Counted from the first letter of the stretch, positions 1 to 9,318 are shown. The stretch is DNA of 64,000 nucleotides from Aquabacterium sp. OR-4 (GCF_025290835.2 NZ_JAOCQD020000001.1:2170001-2234000), one strand, 5' to 3'. The notes: generated from the sequence alone by a model not told the origin. Numbers and translations: made by a program.

Positions 1-848
1 TTCGAGAACAGATACGGCCGCGAGCGCTGGCGCAGCAGCTCGATCACCGCCCTGGGGCCGGCGGTGAAGCCGCCGCTGGCGCCGCCCAGGGCCTTGCCGA
101 AGGTGCCGGTGATGAGGTCCACCCGCGAGCGGCCGTCGACCAGCAGGCCGCGGTGCTCGTGCGTGCCGCGGCCGGTGGCGCCCATGAAGCCGGTGGCATG
201 GCACTCGTCGATGGCCAGGATGGCGCCATGCGCATCGCACAGCGTGCGCATCTCGTCGAGCCGCGCGATGGTGCCGTCCATCGAGAACACGCCGTCACTG
301 AACACCAGCACCTCGCGGGCACCGGCGGCGCGGGCGGCCTGCAGCTGCGCCGCCAGGTCGGCCATGTCGTCATGGCGGTAGCGGTAGCGCTGGGCCTTGC
401 ACAGGCGGATGCCGTCGATGATGGACGCATGGTTCAGCGCATCGCTGACGATGGCGTCCTGCTCGCCCAGCAGCGGCTCGAACAGCCCGCCGTTGGCATC
501 GAAGGCCGCCGCATACAGGATGGCGTCGTCCAGGCCCAGAAAGCGCGCGATGCGCTGCTCGAGCTGCTTGTGGATGTCTTGCGTGCCGCAGATGAAGCGC
601 ACCGAGCTCAGGCCGAAGCCATGGCTGTCGATGGCCGCCTGCGCAGCCGCCATCACCTGCGGATGAGCCGACAGGCCGAGGTAGTTGTTGGCGCACAGGT
701 TGATCAGCGGCTGGCCCTGCGGGTCATCGGCCAGGCGCACCTGTGCGCCCTGCGGGCCGGTGATCACGCGCTCGGTCTTGGTCAGGCCGGCGGCATCCAG
801 CGCCTGCAGCTCGTGGTGCAGGCGGGCAAGAAAGGTCTCGGCAGTCAC
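1..848 (-). CDS. kbl: Glycine C-acetyltransferase (2-amino-3-ketobutyrate CoA ligase), 3' end outside window
   Basis: Cytosolic PLP enzyme of threonine degradation: it splits 2-amino-3-oxobutyrate with CoA into glycine and acetyl-CoA, after threonine dehydrogenase. About 282 residues are visible; roughly the last 115 of the usual ~398 lie beyond base 1. The alpha-oxoamine synthase hallmarks are present: NNYLGL near the N-terminus, the VFSMDG segment, and TFGKALGG with the PLP-binding lysine near residue 252. The start is GTG at 848, chosen because AGGAGA lies 8 nt upstream and the protein then begins [10 protein letters not shown] as in homologues. It is divergent from an XRE-cupin regulator, which may control it. 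The usual partner tdh would lie outside the window. Close relatives such as 8-amino-7-oxononanoate synthase are less likely given how well the whole sequence fits KBL. Confidence 0.93.
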   Translation of the reverse strand, partial: MTAETFLARLHHELQALDAAGLTKTERVITGPQGAQVRLADDPQGQPLINLCANNYLGLSAHPQVMAAAQAAIDSHGFGLSSVRFICGTQDIHKQLEQRIARFLGLDDAILYAAAFDANGGLFEPLLGEQDAIVSDALNHASIIDGIRLCKAQRYRYRHDDMADLAAQLQAARAAGAREVLVFSDGVFSMDGTIARLDEMRTLCDAHGAILAIDECHATGFMGATGRGTHEHRGLLVDGRSRVDLITGTFGKALGGASGGFTAGPRAVIELLRQRSRPYLFS

Positions 849-924
849 GTCAGGGGTCTCCTGGTGGTGGGGGCTGGGGCTGCCGGCAGGGCGGTTGGCC
901 GGCCGGCGGCCTGGTGAACATTGA

Positions 925-955
925 TCGTTTTATCGAACGACTCGTGCACTATACT
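925..955. promoter_or_regulatory. Divergent promoter region with inverted-repeat operator
   Basis: TCGTT (925-929) and AACGA (936-940) form an inverted repeat with a 6-bp spacer, and a further AACGAAA lies at 957-963. A -10-like TATACT (950-955, plus strand) overlaps a mirror TATAGT read on the minus strand (953-948). The operator sits where the -35 region of the plus-strand promoter would be. Inference: the XRE-cupin protein binds here and controls itself and kbl. Confidence 0.4.
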
Positions 956-980
956 GAACGAAACTTTCAAGAGCAAGCCC

Positions 981-1598
981 ATGGCCAAGCCCCCACGCGC
1001 CACCCTCGCACCGGCCCCCACCGGCCCGGCCACGCCGGCCGAGCCGCCCCGCGTGGGCGCCGCGCTGGCCGCGCTGCGCGAGCAGCAGGCCTTGTCGCTG
1101 GACGAGCTGTCGCGCCGCGCGGGCGTGTCGAAAAGCATGCTGTCGCAGATCGAGCGCGCGCAGGCCAATCCCACGGTGGCCGTGGTGTGGCGCCTGGCCA
1201 ATGCGCTGGGCGTGCCGCTGTCCGAGCTGCTGGAGGCCGCGCCGCGCCCGGCGCCACCGGCCATCAGCACCGTGGCCGCCCACGACACGCCCACGCTGCG
1301 CGGGCGCGACCCCGGTTGCGAGCTGCGCATCCTGGGCCCGCTGGCGCTGGCCGGCCGCTTCGAGTGGTACGAGCTCACGCTGCAGCCCGGCGCCGGGCTG
1401 GTGAGCGACGCGCACGAGCCCGGCACGCAAGAGCATGTCAGCGTGCTGGCCGGGCGGCTCACGCTGCAGGCCGGCGAAGCCCAGGCCATGCTGACCGAGG
1501 GCGAGACCGCACGCTATGCCGCCGACACGCCGCATGCGCTGCGCAACGCCGGCAAGCTGCCGGTGCGTGCGCTGCTGGTGGTGATGCACAGCGACTGA
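981..1598 (+). CDS. XRE-family transcriptional regulator with C-terminal cupin domain
   Basis: About 205 residues. The N-terminal half has a lambda-repressor-type helix-turn-helix at about residues 28-82, with SMLSQIERAQANPTV as the recognition helix and the following segment typical of this family. The C-terminal half (about 110-195) is a small cupin barrel likely to bind a small effector. This is the architecture of local regulators of amino-acid and polyamine metabolism. It lies divergent to kbl across about 130 bp containing an inverted repeat, so control of threonine/glycine catabolism is a reasonable inference but unproven. The start is ATG 981; an upstream in-frame TTG at 921 would place the promoter-like elements inside the coding region and is less likely. 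Confidence 0.85.
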   Translation: MAKPPRATLAPAPTGPATPAEPPRVGAALAALREQQALSLDELSRRAGVSKSMLSQIERAQANPTVAVVWRLANALGVPLSELLEAAPRPAPPAISTVAAHDTPTLRGRDPGCELRILGPLALAGRFEWYELTLQPGAGLVSDAHEPGTQEHVSVLAGRLTLQAGEAQAMLTEGETARYAADTPHALRNAGKLPVRALLVVMHSD

Positions 1599-1680
1599 CC
1601 CGGCCCGGGCGCCCCTGGCCACAGCCCGGCGGGCCTTCACCCCCTGCGGCACAATCGCGCCGCAACATGAATGCTGCCCG

Positions 1681-3021
1681 ATGAGCCTGGTTTTTCCGCA
1701 CACCTTCGTCCCGTGGTTTCGCGCGGTGGCGCCCTACATCCACGCCTATCGCGGCAAGACCTTCGTGGTGGCCGCCACCGGCGAGCTGATCGCCGCCGGC
1801 AAGCTCGAATCGCTGGCGCAGGATCTGTCGATCATGCACGCCATGGGCATCAAGCTGGTGCTGGTGCATGGCTTTCGGCCGCAGGTCAACGAGCAGCTGG
1901 CGCTCAAGGGCCATGCCTCGCGCCACTCGCACGGCAAGCGCATCACCGATGCCCTGACCCTCGATTGCGCGCAAGAAGCGGCCGGCCAGCTGCGCTTCGA
2001 GATCGAGGCCGCGTTTTCGCAGGGCCTGCCCAACACGCCGATGGCCAATGCCGCGGTGCGCCTGGTGTCGGGCAACTTCCTCACCGCGCGGCCGGTGGGC
2101 ATCGTCGACGGCGTCGACTTCATGCACTCGGGGCTGGTGCGCCGGGTCGATGCCGCGTCGATCCGCCGTGCCATCGACATCGGTGCCATCGTGCTGCTCA
2201 GCCCCTTCGGCTTCTCGCCCACCGGCGAGGCCTTCAACCTCACGATGGAAGACGTGGCCACCGCCACCGCCGTGGCGCTGCAGGCCGACAAGCTGCTGTT
2301 CCTGACCGAGCTGCCGGGCATCCGCGAGAACCTCGACGATCCCGACAGCGCCATCGACACCGAGATGGCCCTGGCCGATGCCAAGCGCCTGCTGGCCACG
2401 CTGCCGCGGGCACAGCAGCCCACAGATCTGGCCTTCTATCTGCAGCACTGCGTGGCGGCCTGCGAGGCCGGCGTCGAGCGCTCGCACATCCTGCCGTTTG
2501 CCGTGGATGGCGCCATCCTGCAAGAGGTGTTCACCCACGACGGCATCGGCACCATGGTGGTCGACGAAAAGCTCGAGAGCCTGCGCGAAGCCACCTCCGA
2601 CGACGTGGGCGGCATCCTGCAGGTCATCGAGCCCTTCGAGCGCGACGGCACCCTGGTGCGCCGCGAACGCACCGAGATCGAACGCGATCTGGCCAACTAC
2701 ACGGTCATCGAACACGACGGCGTGATATTCGGCTGCGCGGCCCTGTATCCCTATCCCGAATCACGCACGGCAGAAATGGCCGCCCTCACCGTTTCTCCGG
2801 CGGTGCAGGGCCAGGGCGATGGCGAACGCCTGCTCAAGCGGGTTGAACAGCGCGCCCGCGGCATGGGTTTGGACAGCATCTTCGTGCTCACCACGCGCAC
2901 CATGCACTGGTTCATCAAGCGCGGCTTCGTGCAGGTCGACCCCGATTGGCTGCCCGAGGCACGCAAGCGCAAGTACAACTGGGACCGGCGCTCGCAGGTG
3001 CTGGTCAAGAAACTGGCCTGA
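1681..3021 (+). CDS. argA: Amino-acid N-acetyltransferase (N-acetylglutamate synthase)
   Basis: First committed enzyme of arginine biosynthesis: acetyl-CoA plus glutamate gives N-acetylglutamate. The 446-residue protein has the two-domain ArgA layout: an amino-acid-kinase-like domain (about 1-290) that normally binds the feedback inhibitor arginine, with segments such as [11 protein letters not shown], and a C-terminal GNAT acetyltransferase domain (about 300-446) with the acetyl-CoA loop region [15 protein letters not shown]. The length is typical. The ATG at 1681 gives the expected N-terminus. It is followed after 34 bp by the YggX-type gene on the same strand, so the two may be co-transcribed. 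No arginine operator was identified by eye. Confidence 0.95.
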   Translation: MSLVFPHTFVPWFRAVAPYIHAYRGKTFVVAATGELIAAGKLESLAQDLSIMHAMGIKLVLVHGFRPQVNEQLALKGHASRHSHGKRITDALTLDCAQEAAGQLRFEIEAAFSQGLPNTPMANAAVRLVSGNFLTARPVGIVDGVDFMHSGLVRRVDAASIRRAIDIGAIVLLSPFGFSPTGEAFNLTMEDVATATAVALQADKLLFLTELPGIRENLDDPDSAIDTEMALADAKRLLATLPRAQQPTDLAFYLQHCVAACEAGVERSHILPFAVDGAILQEVFTHDGIGTMVVDEKLESLREATSDDVGGILQVIEPFERDGTLVRRERTEIERDLANYTVIEHDGVIFGCAALYPYPESRTAEMAALTVSPAVQGQGDGERLLKRVEQRARGMGLDSIFVLTTRTMHWFIKRGFVQVDPDWLPEARKRKYNWDRRSQVLVKKLA

Positions 3022-3055
3022 ACGGCCAACCGATAACCCACGAGGAGATAACTCA

Positions 3056-3328
3056 ATGGCACGTACCGTGCAATGCGTCCACCTGAAGAAGGAAGGCGAG
3101 GGCCTCGACTTCGCGCCCTACCCCGGCGAGCTGGGCAAGCGCCTCTACAACAACGTCTGCAAGGAAGCCTGGGCGCTGTGGATGCGCCACCAGACCATGC
3201 TGGTCAACGAGAACCGCCTGAATCTGGCCGACCAGCGCGCCCGCCAATATCTGGCCCGGCAAATGGAGCAGTTTTTCTTTGGCGGCGGCGTCGATCAACC
3301 CACCGGTTATGTGCCGCCCGCCGACTGA
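3056..3328 (+). CDS. Oxidative damage protection protein / probable Fe(2+)-trafficking protein (YggX family)
   Basis: A 90-residue protein matching the YggX family from end to end: the start [17 protein letters not shown], the central [16 protein letters not shown], and the C-terminal [17 protein letters not shown]. Members protect iron-sulfur clusters and are proposed to limit labile iron under oxidative stress. The cysteine at residue 7, implicated in that role, is present. A strong Shine-Dalgarno GAGGAGA lies about 7 nt before ATG 3056. It follows argA closely, a neighbourhood seen in many betaproteobacteria. Confidence 0.95.
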   Translation: MARTVQCVHLKKEGEGLDFAPYPGELGKRLYNNVCKEAWALWMRHQTMLVNENRLNLADQRARQYLARQMEQFFFGGGVDQPTGYVPPAD

Positions 3329-3404
3329 ACGGGTCGCAACGGGCGCGAATACTTGCACCAAGCTCTTTACATTGATTTTCAGCGATTGAATCTGCGAGAA
3401 TCCC

Positions 3405-3440
3405 ATACCGCCTGCCCGGCGGGTACCATGCGGGCGGTAT
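3405..3440 (+). promoter_or_regulatory. Overlapping alternative stem-loops in the leader of the H-NS-like gene
   Basis: CCGCC (3408-3412) can pair with GGCGG at 3418-3422 (5-nt loop) or with a second GGCGG at 3433-3437. The outer pairing extends to ATACCGCC (3405-3412) with GGCGGTAT (3433-3440). The two folds exclude each other. A weak promoter candidate, TTGATT (3372-3377) with GAGAAT (3396-3401), lies just upstream, so both folds would be in the mRNA leader. A regulatory role is inference. Confidence 0.4.
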
Positions 3441-3470
3441 CGGTTTCCACTCGAATCCAACGGAGAAAAA

Positions 3471-3797
3471 ATGTCGTCATTGCAGGATCTGCTCGCCCAA
3501 CGCGCTGAAATCGAAAAGAAAATCGCTGACGCCCAGCGCGAAGAGCGTTCGGTGGCCATTGCCAAGGTCAAGACCTTGATGGCCGAGCATGGCCTGACGG
3601 CCGCCGACCTCACCGGCAAGACGCCCACCGTGCGTGCCGCGGCCGCCCCGGGCCCCAAGGCCGGCGGCAAGGTGGCCCCGAAGTTCCGCAACGGCGCCAC
3701 CGGCGAGACCTGGTCGGGCCGCGGCCTGCAGCCCAAGTGGCTGAAGGCAGCCCTGGCCTCCGGCGCCAAGCTCGAAGACTTCGCGATCACGCCCTGA
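3471..3797 (+). CDS. H-NS family nucleoid-associated protein
   Basis: A 108-residue DNA-binding protein of the betaproteobacterial H-NS type. Residues about 1-45 are a charged coiled-coil oligomerisation segment (QRAEIEKKIADAQREERS). A Pro/Ala/Gly/Lys linker follows, and the C-terminus carries the characteristic H-NS DNA-binding motif TWSGRGLQPKWLKAAL. Such proteins bind curved AT-rich DNA, compact the nucleoid and silence acquired genes. It is monocistronic by position, with about 140 bp upstream containing leader hairpins. GGAG lies close before ATG 3471. The exact regulon cannot be inferred. Confidence 0.9.
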   Translation: MSSLQDLLAQRAEIEKKIADAQREERSVAIAKVKTLMAEHGLTAADLTGKTPTVRAAAAPGPKAGGKVAPKFRNGATGETWSGRGLQPKWLKAALASGAKLEDFAITP

Positions 3798-3978
3798 TCG
3801 CACCGGGCCCAGGCCACCGCCACCGGTGATCTGAGGCCCAACCCACTGCAAGGGCGCCATTGCGGCACGGCGCCCCACCCCCCTGCCCGTGGCGGCAACG
3901 GCCCTTGCGCCGTGTTGCCGTCCACCCTGCCTCACACGCCCGAGACCCGCCTTGATCCCGGCCGCGCCCGAACCGTCC

Positions 3979-6900
3979 ATGTCGTCCCCGCGCTGGTCGG
4001 GCTGGGCGCTGCGCGCCGCAGTGGTGCTGGCGGCCTACTGGGCTGCAGGCCAGGTCGGGCTGGCGCTGGCCGGCCTGTCGCCCTTCATCAGTGCGTTCTG
4101 GCCAGCGGCCGGCCTGGCGCTGGCCGTGCTGGTGCGTGGCGGCAGCCTGTACCTGCCGGTGCTGGCCCTCGGTGCCTGGCTGGTCACGCTGTCGGCCGGC
4201 GCCAGCTGGTGGCTGGCGGCGCTGGTGGCCGTGGGCAACACCGGCGGGCCCTGGCTGGCGGCGCGCTGGCTGCAGCGCAACGGATTCAACCCCCGGCTCG
4301 AGCAGCGGCGCGATCTGGCCTTGCTGATTTTGGCCGGCGTGCTGGGCGGCACGGTGGTCTCGGCCGCCAATGGCACGGCCTGGCTGGCACTGGCCGGCCG
4401 CATCACCGTGCTCGAACTGCCGCGCGCCAGCCTGCTGTGGTGGGTGGGCGACGCCATGGGCGTGGTGGTGGCCGGCGTGCCCCTGCTCACCCTGGGCCGC
4501 CGCAGCCTCGAGCGCGCGCTGGCGCCCGGCCGACGTGCCGGCAACCTGGGGCTGCTGGGCCTGGCCCTGCTGGCCGCCGCCTCGGCCCTGGCGCTGCCGC
4601 CGGGGCTGGCCCCGGCAGCGCTGGCCCTGTTGCTGCTGCCGCCGGTGCTGCTGTGCTGGCTGGCCATGCGGGCCGGCCTGGGCGCGGCCTCGGCCGCAGT
4701 GCTGCTGCTGGCGCTGGCGCTGCTGGGCGGCACCGCCGCCGGCCTGGGCCCGTTTGCCGCCATGCCGACCTCGCAGGGCCAGCTGCTGCTGTGGGTGCTG
4801 ATTGCCGCGCTGTCGGCGCTGGTGCTGTTGCCGCATGTGCAACTGGGCGAGCTGGCACGGCTGGAAGAACGCTGGCAACTGGCGCTCGACGGCTCCGACC
4901 TGGGCGTGGCCGACTGGAACCTGCGCACCGGCGCCAACTTCAGCTCGCCGCGCTGGCGCGCGCTGATGGCCGATCCCAGCGGCGGCCAGACCGCCACGCT
5001 GGAGCGCTGGCTCAGCCAGGTGCATGCCGAAGACCGCGACGCCCTGAAAAGCGCGCTGGCCGCGGTGGACACCCCCGCCGGCGCCGGCCTGCGCCGCGAG
5101 GCGCGGGTGCGGGTGCGCGACGGCTGGTGCTGGTTCGACGTGCACGTGATCGTGGCCGAGCGCGACCGCGCCGGCGAGCCGCTGCGCGTGATCGCCTCGC
5201 TGGCCGACATCGGCGCACGGCGCAGCGCCGAGGAGCGCGAGCACCTGTCGTCCAACGTCTTCATGCACCTGCACGAAGGTCTGGTGGTCTGCGACGCCGA
5301 CCTGCGCGTGCTCGACGCCAACCCCACCTACCACCGCATCACCGGCATTGCGCGCGAAGAGCTGATCGGCACCGTGCCCAGCCTGCTGCGCCCCGGCGCC
5401 GCCGATGTGCTCAACCGGCCGCAGCAGGCCAGCCTGTGGTCGGCGCTGCGCGGCCAGGGCCACTGGGTGGGCGAGGTGGTCGAGCGCCGCCGCAACGGCG
5501 AGGCCTGCGCGCTGCACGTCACCGTCAGCACGGTGCACGCCCCCGACGGCGCGCTGCGCTACCACGTGATGGTGGTGTCCGACGTCACCGAGCAGCGCCT
5601 GCAGCGCGAGCGACTGGAGCGCCAGGCCCACTTCGACGAACTCACCCGCCTGCCCAACCGCGCCCGCCTCACCCAGCTGCTGGACGAGGCCATGGCCGCC
5701 ACCGACCGCGACGGCTACCTGCTGGTGGTGTGCTACCTCGACGTTGATCATTTCAAGACGATCAACGAGCGCCACAGCCACGAAACCGGCGATCTGCTGC
5801 TGGCCGAGCTGGCCAATCGCATGCGCAGCGCGCTGCGGGCACGCGGCACGGTCTGGTCGGACACGGCAGCGCGCCTGGGCGGCGACGAGTTCGTGCTGCT
5901 GCTGCGCGCCAGCACGCTGGACGAAGCGCGTGCCGCGGTCGAACGCGTGCTGCGCGTGGTCTCGCAGCCGCTGGTGCTGGCCTCGGGTGCGCTGCCCGAG
6001 GCGGTGACCGCCAGCGTCGGCGCCACCATCTACCCGCTGGACGCCAGCGACGCCGACACCCTGCTGCGCCATGCCGACCACGCCATGTACGGCGTCAAGC
6101 AGTCGGGCCGCAACGGCTACCTGTTCTTCGATCCCGAGCACAGCCGCCGCGCCGAAGAGCGCGCCATGGCCATCGGCCGCGTGCAGGAGGCGCTCGACCG
6201 CGGCGAGCTGGTGCTGTACTACCAGCCCAAGGTCGACCTGCGCCGCGGCGTGGTGCTGGGCGCCGAAGCGCTGCTGCGCTGGAACCACCCCGAAAACGGC
6301 GTGGTGCCGCCGGCGCAGTTTCTGCCGCTGATCGAACGCACCGGCCTGTCGGCCCGCGTCGGCGACTGGGTGATGGCGCAGGCGCTCGACCAGGTCGAGG
6401 TCTGGCAGCGCCAGGGCCTGGACCTGTCGGTCAGCGTCAACATCTCGGCCCGCCACCTGCAGGAGCCCGACTTTGCGCAGCGCCTGTCCGAGCTGCTGGC
6501 CCGCCACGCCCAGCCGCTGGGCCCCAAGCTCGAGCTCGAGGTGCTCGAGTCGGCGGCGCTGGGCGACATCGGCCTCACCTCCTCGCTGCTGGCACGCTGC
6601 GCCACGCTCGGCGTGCGCTGGGCGCTCGACGACTTCGGCACCGCCTACTCCACCTTCACCAACCTCAAGCGCCTGCCGGTGCAGGTGCTCAAGATCGACC
6701 GCTCGTTCGTGCAGCACATGCTGTCGGATGCGCAAGACCGCGCCATCGTCGAAGGCGTGATCGCGCTGGCCCGCGCCTTCGACTGCGTGGTGGTCGCCGA
6801 AGGCGTCGAAACCCCGGCCCAGGCACGCATGCTGCTGGACATGGGCTGCGACGTCGGCCAGGGCTCGGGCATCGCCTCGCCGATGCCGGCCGCCGAAGTG

Positions 6901-7029
6901 GCGCCATGGGTGCGCGAATGGCGCGGCCTGTTCGCGCTGAGCGCCACCACGCCGCTGCCGGACGAGCCCACTGGCGAGGCCGCGCCCACGGCAGCCAGCC
7001 CACCGCCCAGCGCCTCGGCCGGCGACTGA
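3979..7029 (+). CDS. MASE1-PAS-GGDEF-EAL cyclic-di-GMP signalling protein
   Basis: Membrane-bound enzyme of cyclic-di-GMP turnover, about 1016 residues. Domains in order: an N-terminal MASE1-type membrane sensor with about eight hydrophobic segments (about 10-290); two PAS/PAC regions (about 300-560); a GGDEF diguanylate cyclase domain with intact GGDEF at 634-638; and an EAL phosphodiesterase domain with EAL at 763-765 and DDFGTAYSTF near 884. Both catalytic signatures look intact. The position where an RxxD inhibitory site would stand before GGDEF reads VWSD, so product inhibition at an I-site is not expected. The start is taken as ATG 3979; an earlier in-frame ATG at 3889 would add a 30-residue proline-rich tail and seems less likely. 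Direction of net activity and the sensed signal are unknown. Confidence 0.9.
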   Translation: MSSPRWSGWALRAAVVLAAYWAAGQVGLALAGLSPFISAFWPAAGLALAVLVRGGSLYLPVLALGAWLVTLSAGASWWLAALVAVGNTGGPWLAARWLQRNGFNPRLEQRRDLALLILAGVLGGTVVSAANGTAWLALAGRITVLELPRASLLWWVGDAMGVVVAGVPLLTLGRRSLERALAPGRRAGNLGLLGLALLAAASALALPPGLAPAALALLLLPPVLLCWLAMRAGLGAASAAVLLLALALLGGTAAGLGPFAAMPTSQGQLLLWVLIAALSALVLLPHVQLGELARLEERWQLALDGSDLGVADWNLRTGANFSSPRWRALMADPSGGQTATLERWLSQVHAEDRDALKSALAAVDTPAGAGLRREARVRVRDGWCWFDVHVIVAERDRAGEPLRVIASLADIGARRSAEEREHLSSNVFMHLHEGLVVCDADLRVLDANPTYHRITGIAREELIGTVPSLLRPGAADVLNRPQQASLWSALRGQGHWVGEVVERRRNGEACALHVTVSTVHAPDGALRYHVMVVSDVTEQRLQRERLERQAHFDELTRLPNRARLTQLLDEAMAATDRDGYLLVVCYLDVDHFKTINERHSHETGDLLLAELANRMRSALRARGTVWSDTAARLGGDEFVLLLRASTLDEARAAVERVLRVVSQPLVLASGALPEAVTASVGATIYPLDASDADTLLRHADHAMYGVKQSGRNGYLFFDPEHSRRAEERAMAIGRVQEALDRGELVLYYQPKVDLRRGVVLGAEALLRWNHPENGVVPPAQFLPLIERTGLSARVGDWVMAQALDQVEVWQRQGLDLSVSVNISARHLQEPDFAQRLSELLARHAQPLGPKLELEVLESAALGDIGLTSSLLARCATLGVRWALDDFGTAYSTFTNLKRLPVQVLKIDRSFVQHMLSDAQDRAIVEGVIALARAFDCVVVAEGVETPAQARMLLDMGCDVGQGSGIASPMPAAEVAPWVREWRGLFALSATTPLPDEPTGEAAPTAASPPPSASAGD

Positions 7030-7113
7030 GCACCACCCGGCGGCGGCCGGCGGCCAGCCGGGCCCCGCGCGGCAGCGCGCAGCGCCCGCCGTGCGCTTCG
7101 CTAGACTCGGCGG

Positions 7114-9126
7114 GTGCTCCCCCAAGGCTTCATCCAGGAACTGCTGTCCCGCGTCGACATCGTCGAGGTGGTGGGCCGCCATGTCGAGCTCAAGAAGGCC
7201 GGCATCAACCACAAGGGCCTGTGCCCGTTTCACGGCGAGAAGTCTCCCAGCTTCATCGTCAGCCCGTCGCGCCAGACCTACCACTGCTTTGGCTGCGGCG
7301 CGCATGGCGACGCGATCCGTTTTCTCACCGAGCAGGGCGGCCTGGGCTTCATGGACGCGGTGCGCGAGCTGGCGCAGCAGACCGGCGTCAACGTGCCCGA
7401 CGACCGCAGCACGCCGGCCGAACGCGAGCGCGAGCAGGCCGAGAAGGCGCAGCGCGCCTCGCTGAGCGACGTGCTGGCCAAGGCCGGCGCGCATTACCGC
7501 ACCTCGCTCAAGAGCAATCCGCGCGCGGTGGACTACCTCAAGCGCCGCGGCCTCACCGGCCAGGTCGCCGCGCAGTTCGGCCTGGGCTACGCGCCCGACG
7601 GCTGGCGCACGCTGGCCAGCGTGTTTGCCCGCTACGACGACCCGCTGCTCACCGAGTCGGGCCTGGTGATCGTGAGCGGCGACGAGGGCGAGGACCAGAA
7701 GCGCTACGACCGCTTTCGCGACCGCATCATGTTCCCGATCCGCTCGGTCAAGGGCGAGGTCATCGGCTTCGGCGGCCGCGTGCTCGACCAGGGCGAGCCC
7801 AAGTACCTCAACTCGCCCGAGACCCCGGTGTTCCACAAGGGCCGCGAGCTCTACGGCCTGTACGAGGCGCGCCAGGCGCTGCGCAGCAAGGGTTACGCGC
7901 TGGTGGTCGAGGGCTACATGGACGTGGTGGCCCTGGCCCAGTGGGGCTATGCCAACGCCGTGGCCACCCTTGGCACGGCCTGCACCGCCGAGCATGTGGT
8001 CAAGCTGTTTCGCTTCACCGAGGCGGTGGTCTTCAGCTTTGACGGCGACGCCGCCGGCCGCCGCGCCGCGGCCCGCGCGCTCGAGGCCGCGCTGCCCCAT
8101 GCCAGCGATACGCGCAGCATCCGCTTCCTGTTCCTGCCCACCGAGCACGACCCCGACTCCTACATCCGCGAGCTCGGCCCCGAGGCCTTCGAGCAGGCAC
8201 TGGCCGGCGCGGTGCCGCTGTCCACCCAGCTGATCGCCCATGCCGGCGCCGATTGCGACCTGGCCACGCCCGAAGGCCGCAGCAAGATGCTCACCCAGGC
8301 CGGCCCGCTGGTGGCCCTGCTGCCCGAGGGCCTGCTGCGCGAGCAACTGGTGGCCGAGCTGGCGCAGCGCGGCGGCCTGCCGGTGGAGTCGCTGCAGGCC
8401 CATTGGTCGCGGCGCGCGCAGGGCCGCGCCGGGCGGGCCGAGCCGGCCCGGCGCGAAGCGGCCCCCTCCGGCGCGCCGGCCGACGATGGCGCGCCCTGGC
8501 CCAGCGACGCCGCCGACGCCCGCGACGGCAATCCGCCCGACAGCGGCCGCCGGCGCTGGAAAGAGCGCGATGGCGAAGGCGGCAGCGGTGGCGACGGCTG
8601 GCGCAAGCGGCGCGACCGCCCTTTCGTGCCGGCCATGGGCGGCCGCCGCACGCCGCCGCAAACGGCCACGCTGCTCGACCGCGCCGCCTGGCTGCTGGCC
8701 CGGCATGCCGGCCTGTGGCTCGAACTGTCGGGCGAGGTGCACGACTTCCTCGCCGGCCAGGGCACGCCCTACAACAGCTTCTTTGCCGCGCTGGAGCGAG
8801 CCGTGCACGAGCACGGCGGCATCGCACTGCCGGCGCTGCTCGACGAGATGCGGCGCGGCGACGATGCCGACGTGCTGGCGCCGCTGCTCGACCGCATGAC
8901 CGGCTTTCACGAGGTCGACGACGACGAAGACCCCGCCGCGCTGTTCGACAGCGTGCTGCGCCGCCTGCGCCAGCGCGCCGTGGCCGAAGAGCTGGAGTGG
9001 CTGATCGAATCGGGCGAGCTCTCCGAGGCCGCCACCGAACGCCGGCGCGAGCTGATCGAGCTGACCAAGCAGCTCAAGGCCGCCCCCGCAGCAGCCGGCG
9101 CATCGGCCAGCAGCCCGCGGCGCTGA
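7114..9126 (+). CDS. dnaG: DNA primase
   Basis: Synthesises RNA primers at the replication fork together with the DnaB helicase. The 670-residue protein has the CHC2 zinc finger at residues 37-61 (C37, H40, C58, C61), a primase core with a Toprim fold containing VVEGYMDVVAL and the metal-binding SFDGDAAG, and a C-terminal helicase-interacting region beginning after a low-complexity linker (about 435-510) rich in Arg, Asp and Gly. The start is GTG 7114, which gives the conserved N-terminus LPQGFIQELLSRVDIVEVV; no clear Shine-Dalgarno precedes it. It belongs to the dnaG-rpoD macromolecular synthesis block, but rpsU, often the first gene in that block, is not present upstream. Confidence 0.96.
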   Translation: MLPQGFIQELLSRVDIVEVVGRHVELKKAGINHKGLCPFHGEKSPSFIVSPSRQTYHCFGCGAHGDAIRFLTEQGGLGFMDAVRELAQQTGVNVPDDRSTPAEREREQAEKAQRASLSDVLAKAGAHYRTSLKSNPRAVDYLKRRGLTGQVAAQFGLGYAPDGWRTLASVFARYDDPLLTESGLVIVSGDEGEDQKRYDRFRDRIMFPIRSVKGEVIGFGGRVLDQGEPKYLNSPETPVFHKGRELYGLYEARQALRSKGYALVVEGYMDVVALAQWGYANAVATLGTACTAEHVVKLFRFTEAVVFSFDGDAAGRRAAARALEAALPHASDTRSIRFLFLPTEHDPDSYIRELGPEAFEQALAGAVPLSTQLIAHAGADCDLATPEGRSKMLTQAGPLVALLPEGLLREQLVAELAQRGGLPVESLQAHWSRRAQGRAGRAEPARREAAPSGAPADDGAPWPSDAADARDGNPPDSGRRRWKERDGEGGSGGDGWRKRRDRPFVPAMGGRRTPPQTATLLDRAAWLLARHAGLWLELSGEVHDFLAGQGTPYNSFFAALERAVHEHGGIALPALLDEMRRGDDADVLAPLLDRMTGFHEVDDDEDPAALFDSVLRRLRQRAVAEELEWLIESGELSEAATERRRELIELTKQLKAAPAAAGASASSPRR

Positions 9127-9219
9127 CCCGCCGGCCAGCTGGCCCGCTGACCGGCCAACAGGTCGGCGTGCTGCCCCGTCGCCCTGCCCACCCGCCAACC
9201 CGCAGTTATTCGGCCACGG

Positions 9220-9247
9220 CTCACGGCTCACGGCTCACGGCTCACGG
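9220..9247. repeat. Short tandem array, four copies of the 7-mer CTCACGG
   Basis: Four exact copies of CTCACGG lie head to tail just after dnaG, preceded by a partial copy CCACGG. The unit is not a multiple of three and lies outside coding sequence. Its function is unknown; length polymorphism between isolates is likely for such an array. Confidence 0.8.
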
Positions 9248-9309
9248 GCCAACAACAGCCCATCCCCACCGCCAAACCAGGCCTCGCCCAGCAGAAATCA
9301 GCGCACGGC

Positions 9310-9318
9310 TGGTATAAT
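9310..9318 (+). promoter_or_regulatory. Extended -10 promoter for rpoD
   Basis: TGGTATAAT contains a consensus -10 hexamer TATAAT (9313-9318) preceded by the TGn extension. The -35 position is poor (AGCAGA), which is usual for extended -10 promoters. Transcription would start near 9325, leaving a leader of about 325 nt before rpoD. Confidence 0.65.

Noticed and set aside
3787..9231. A single open frame of about 1800 codons on the minus strand
   Set aside because: It runs antisense to the GGDEF-EAL gene, dnaG and the gap between them. Its product is a Gly/Gln/Arg/His-rich string with no domain, the usual by-product of GC-rich third positions.
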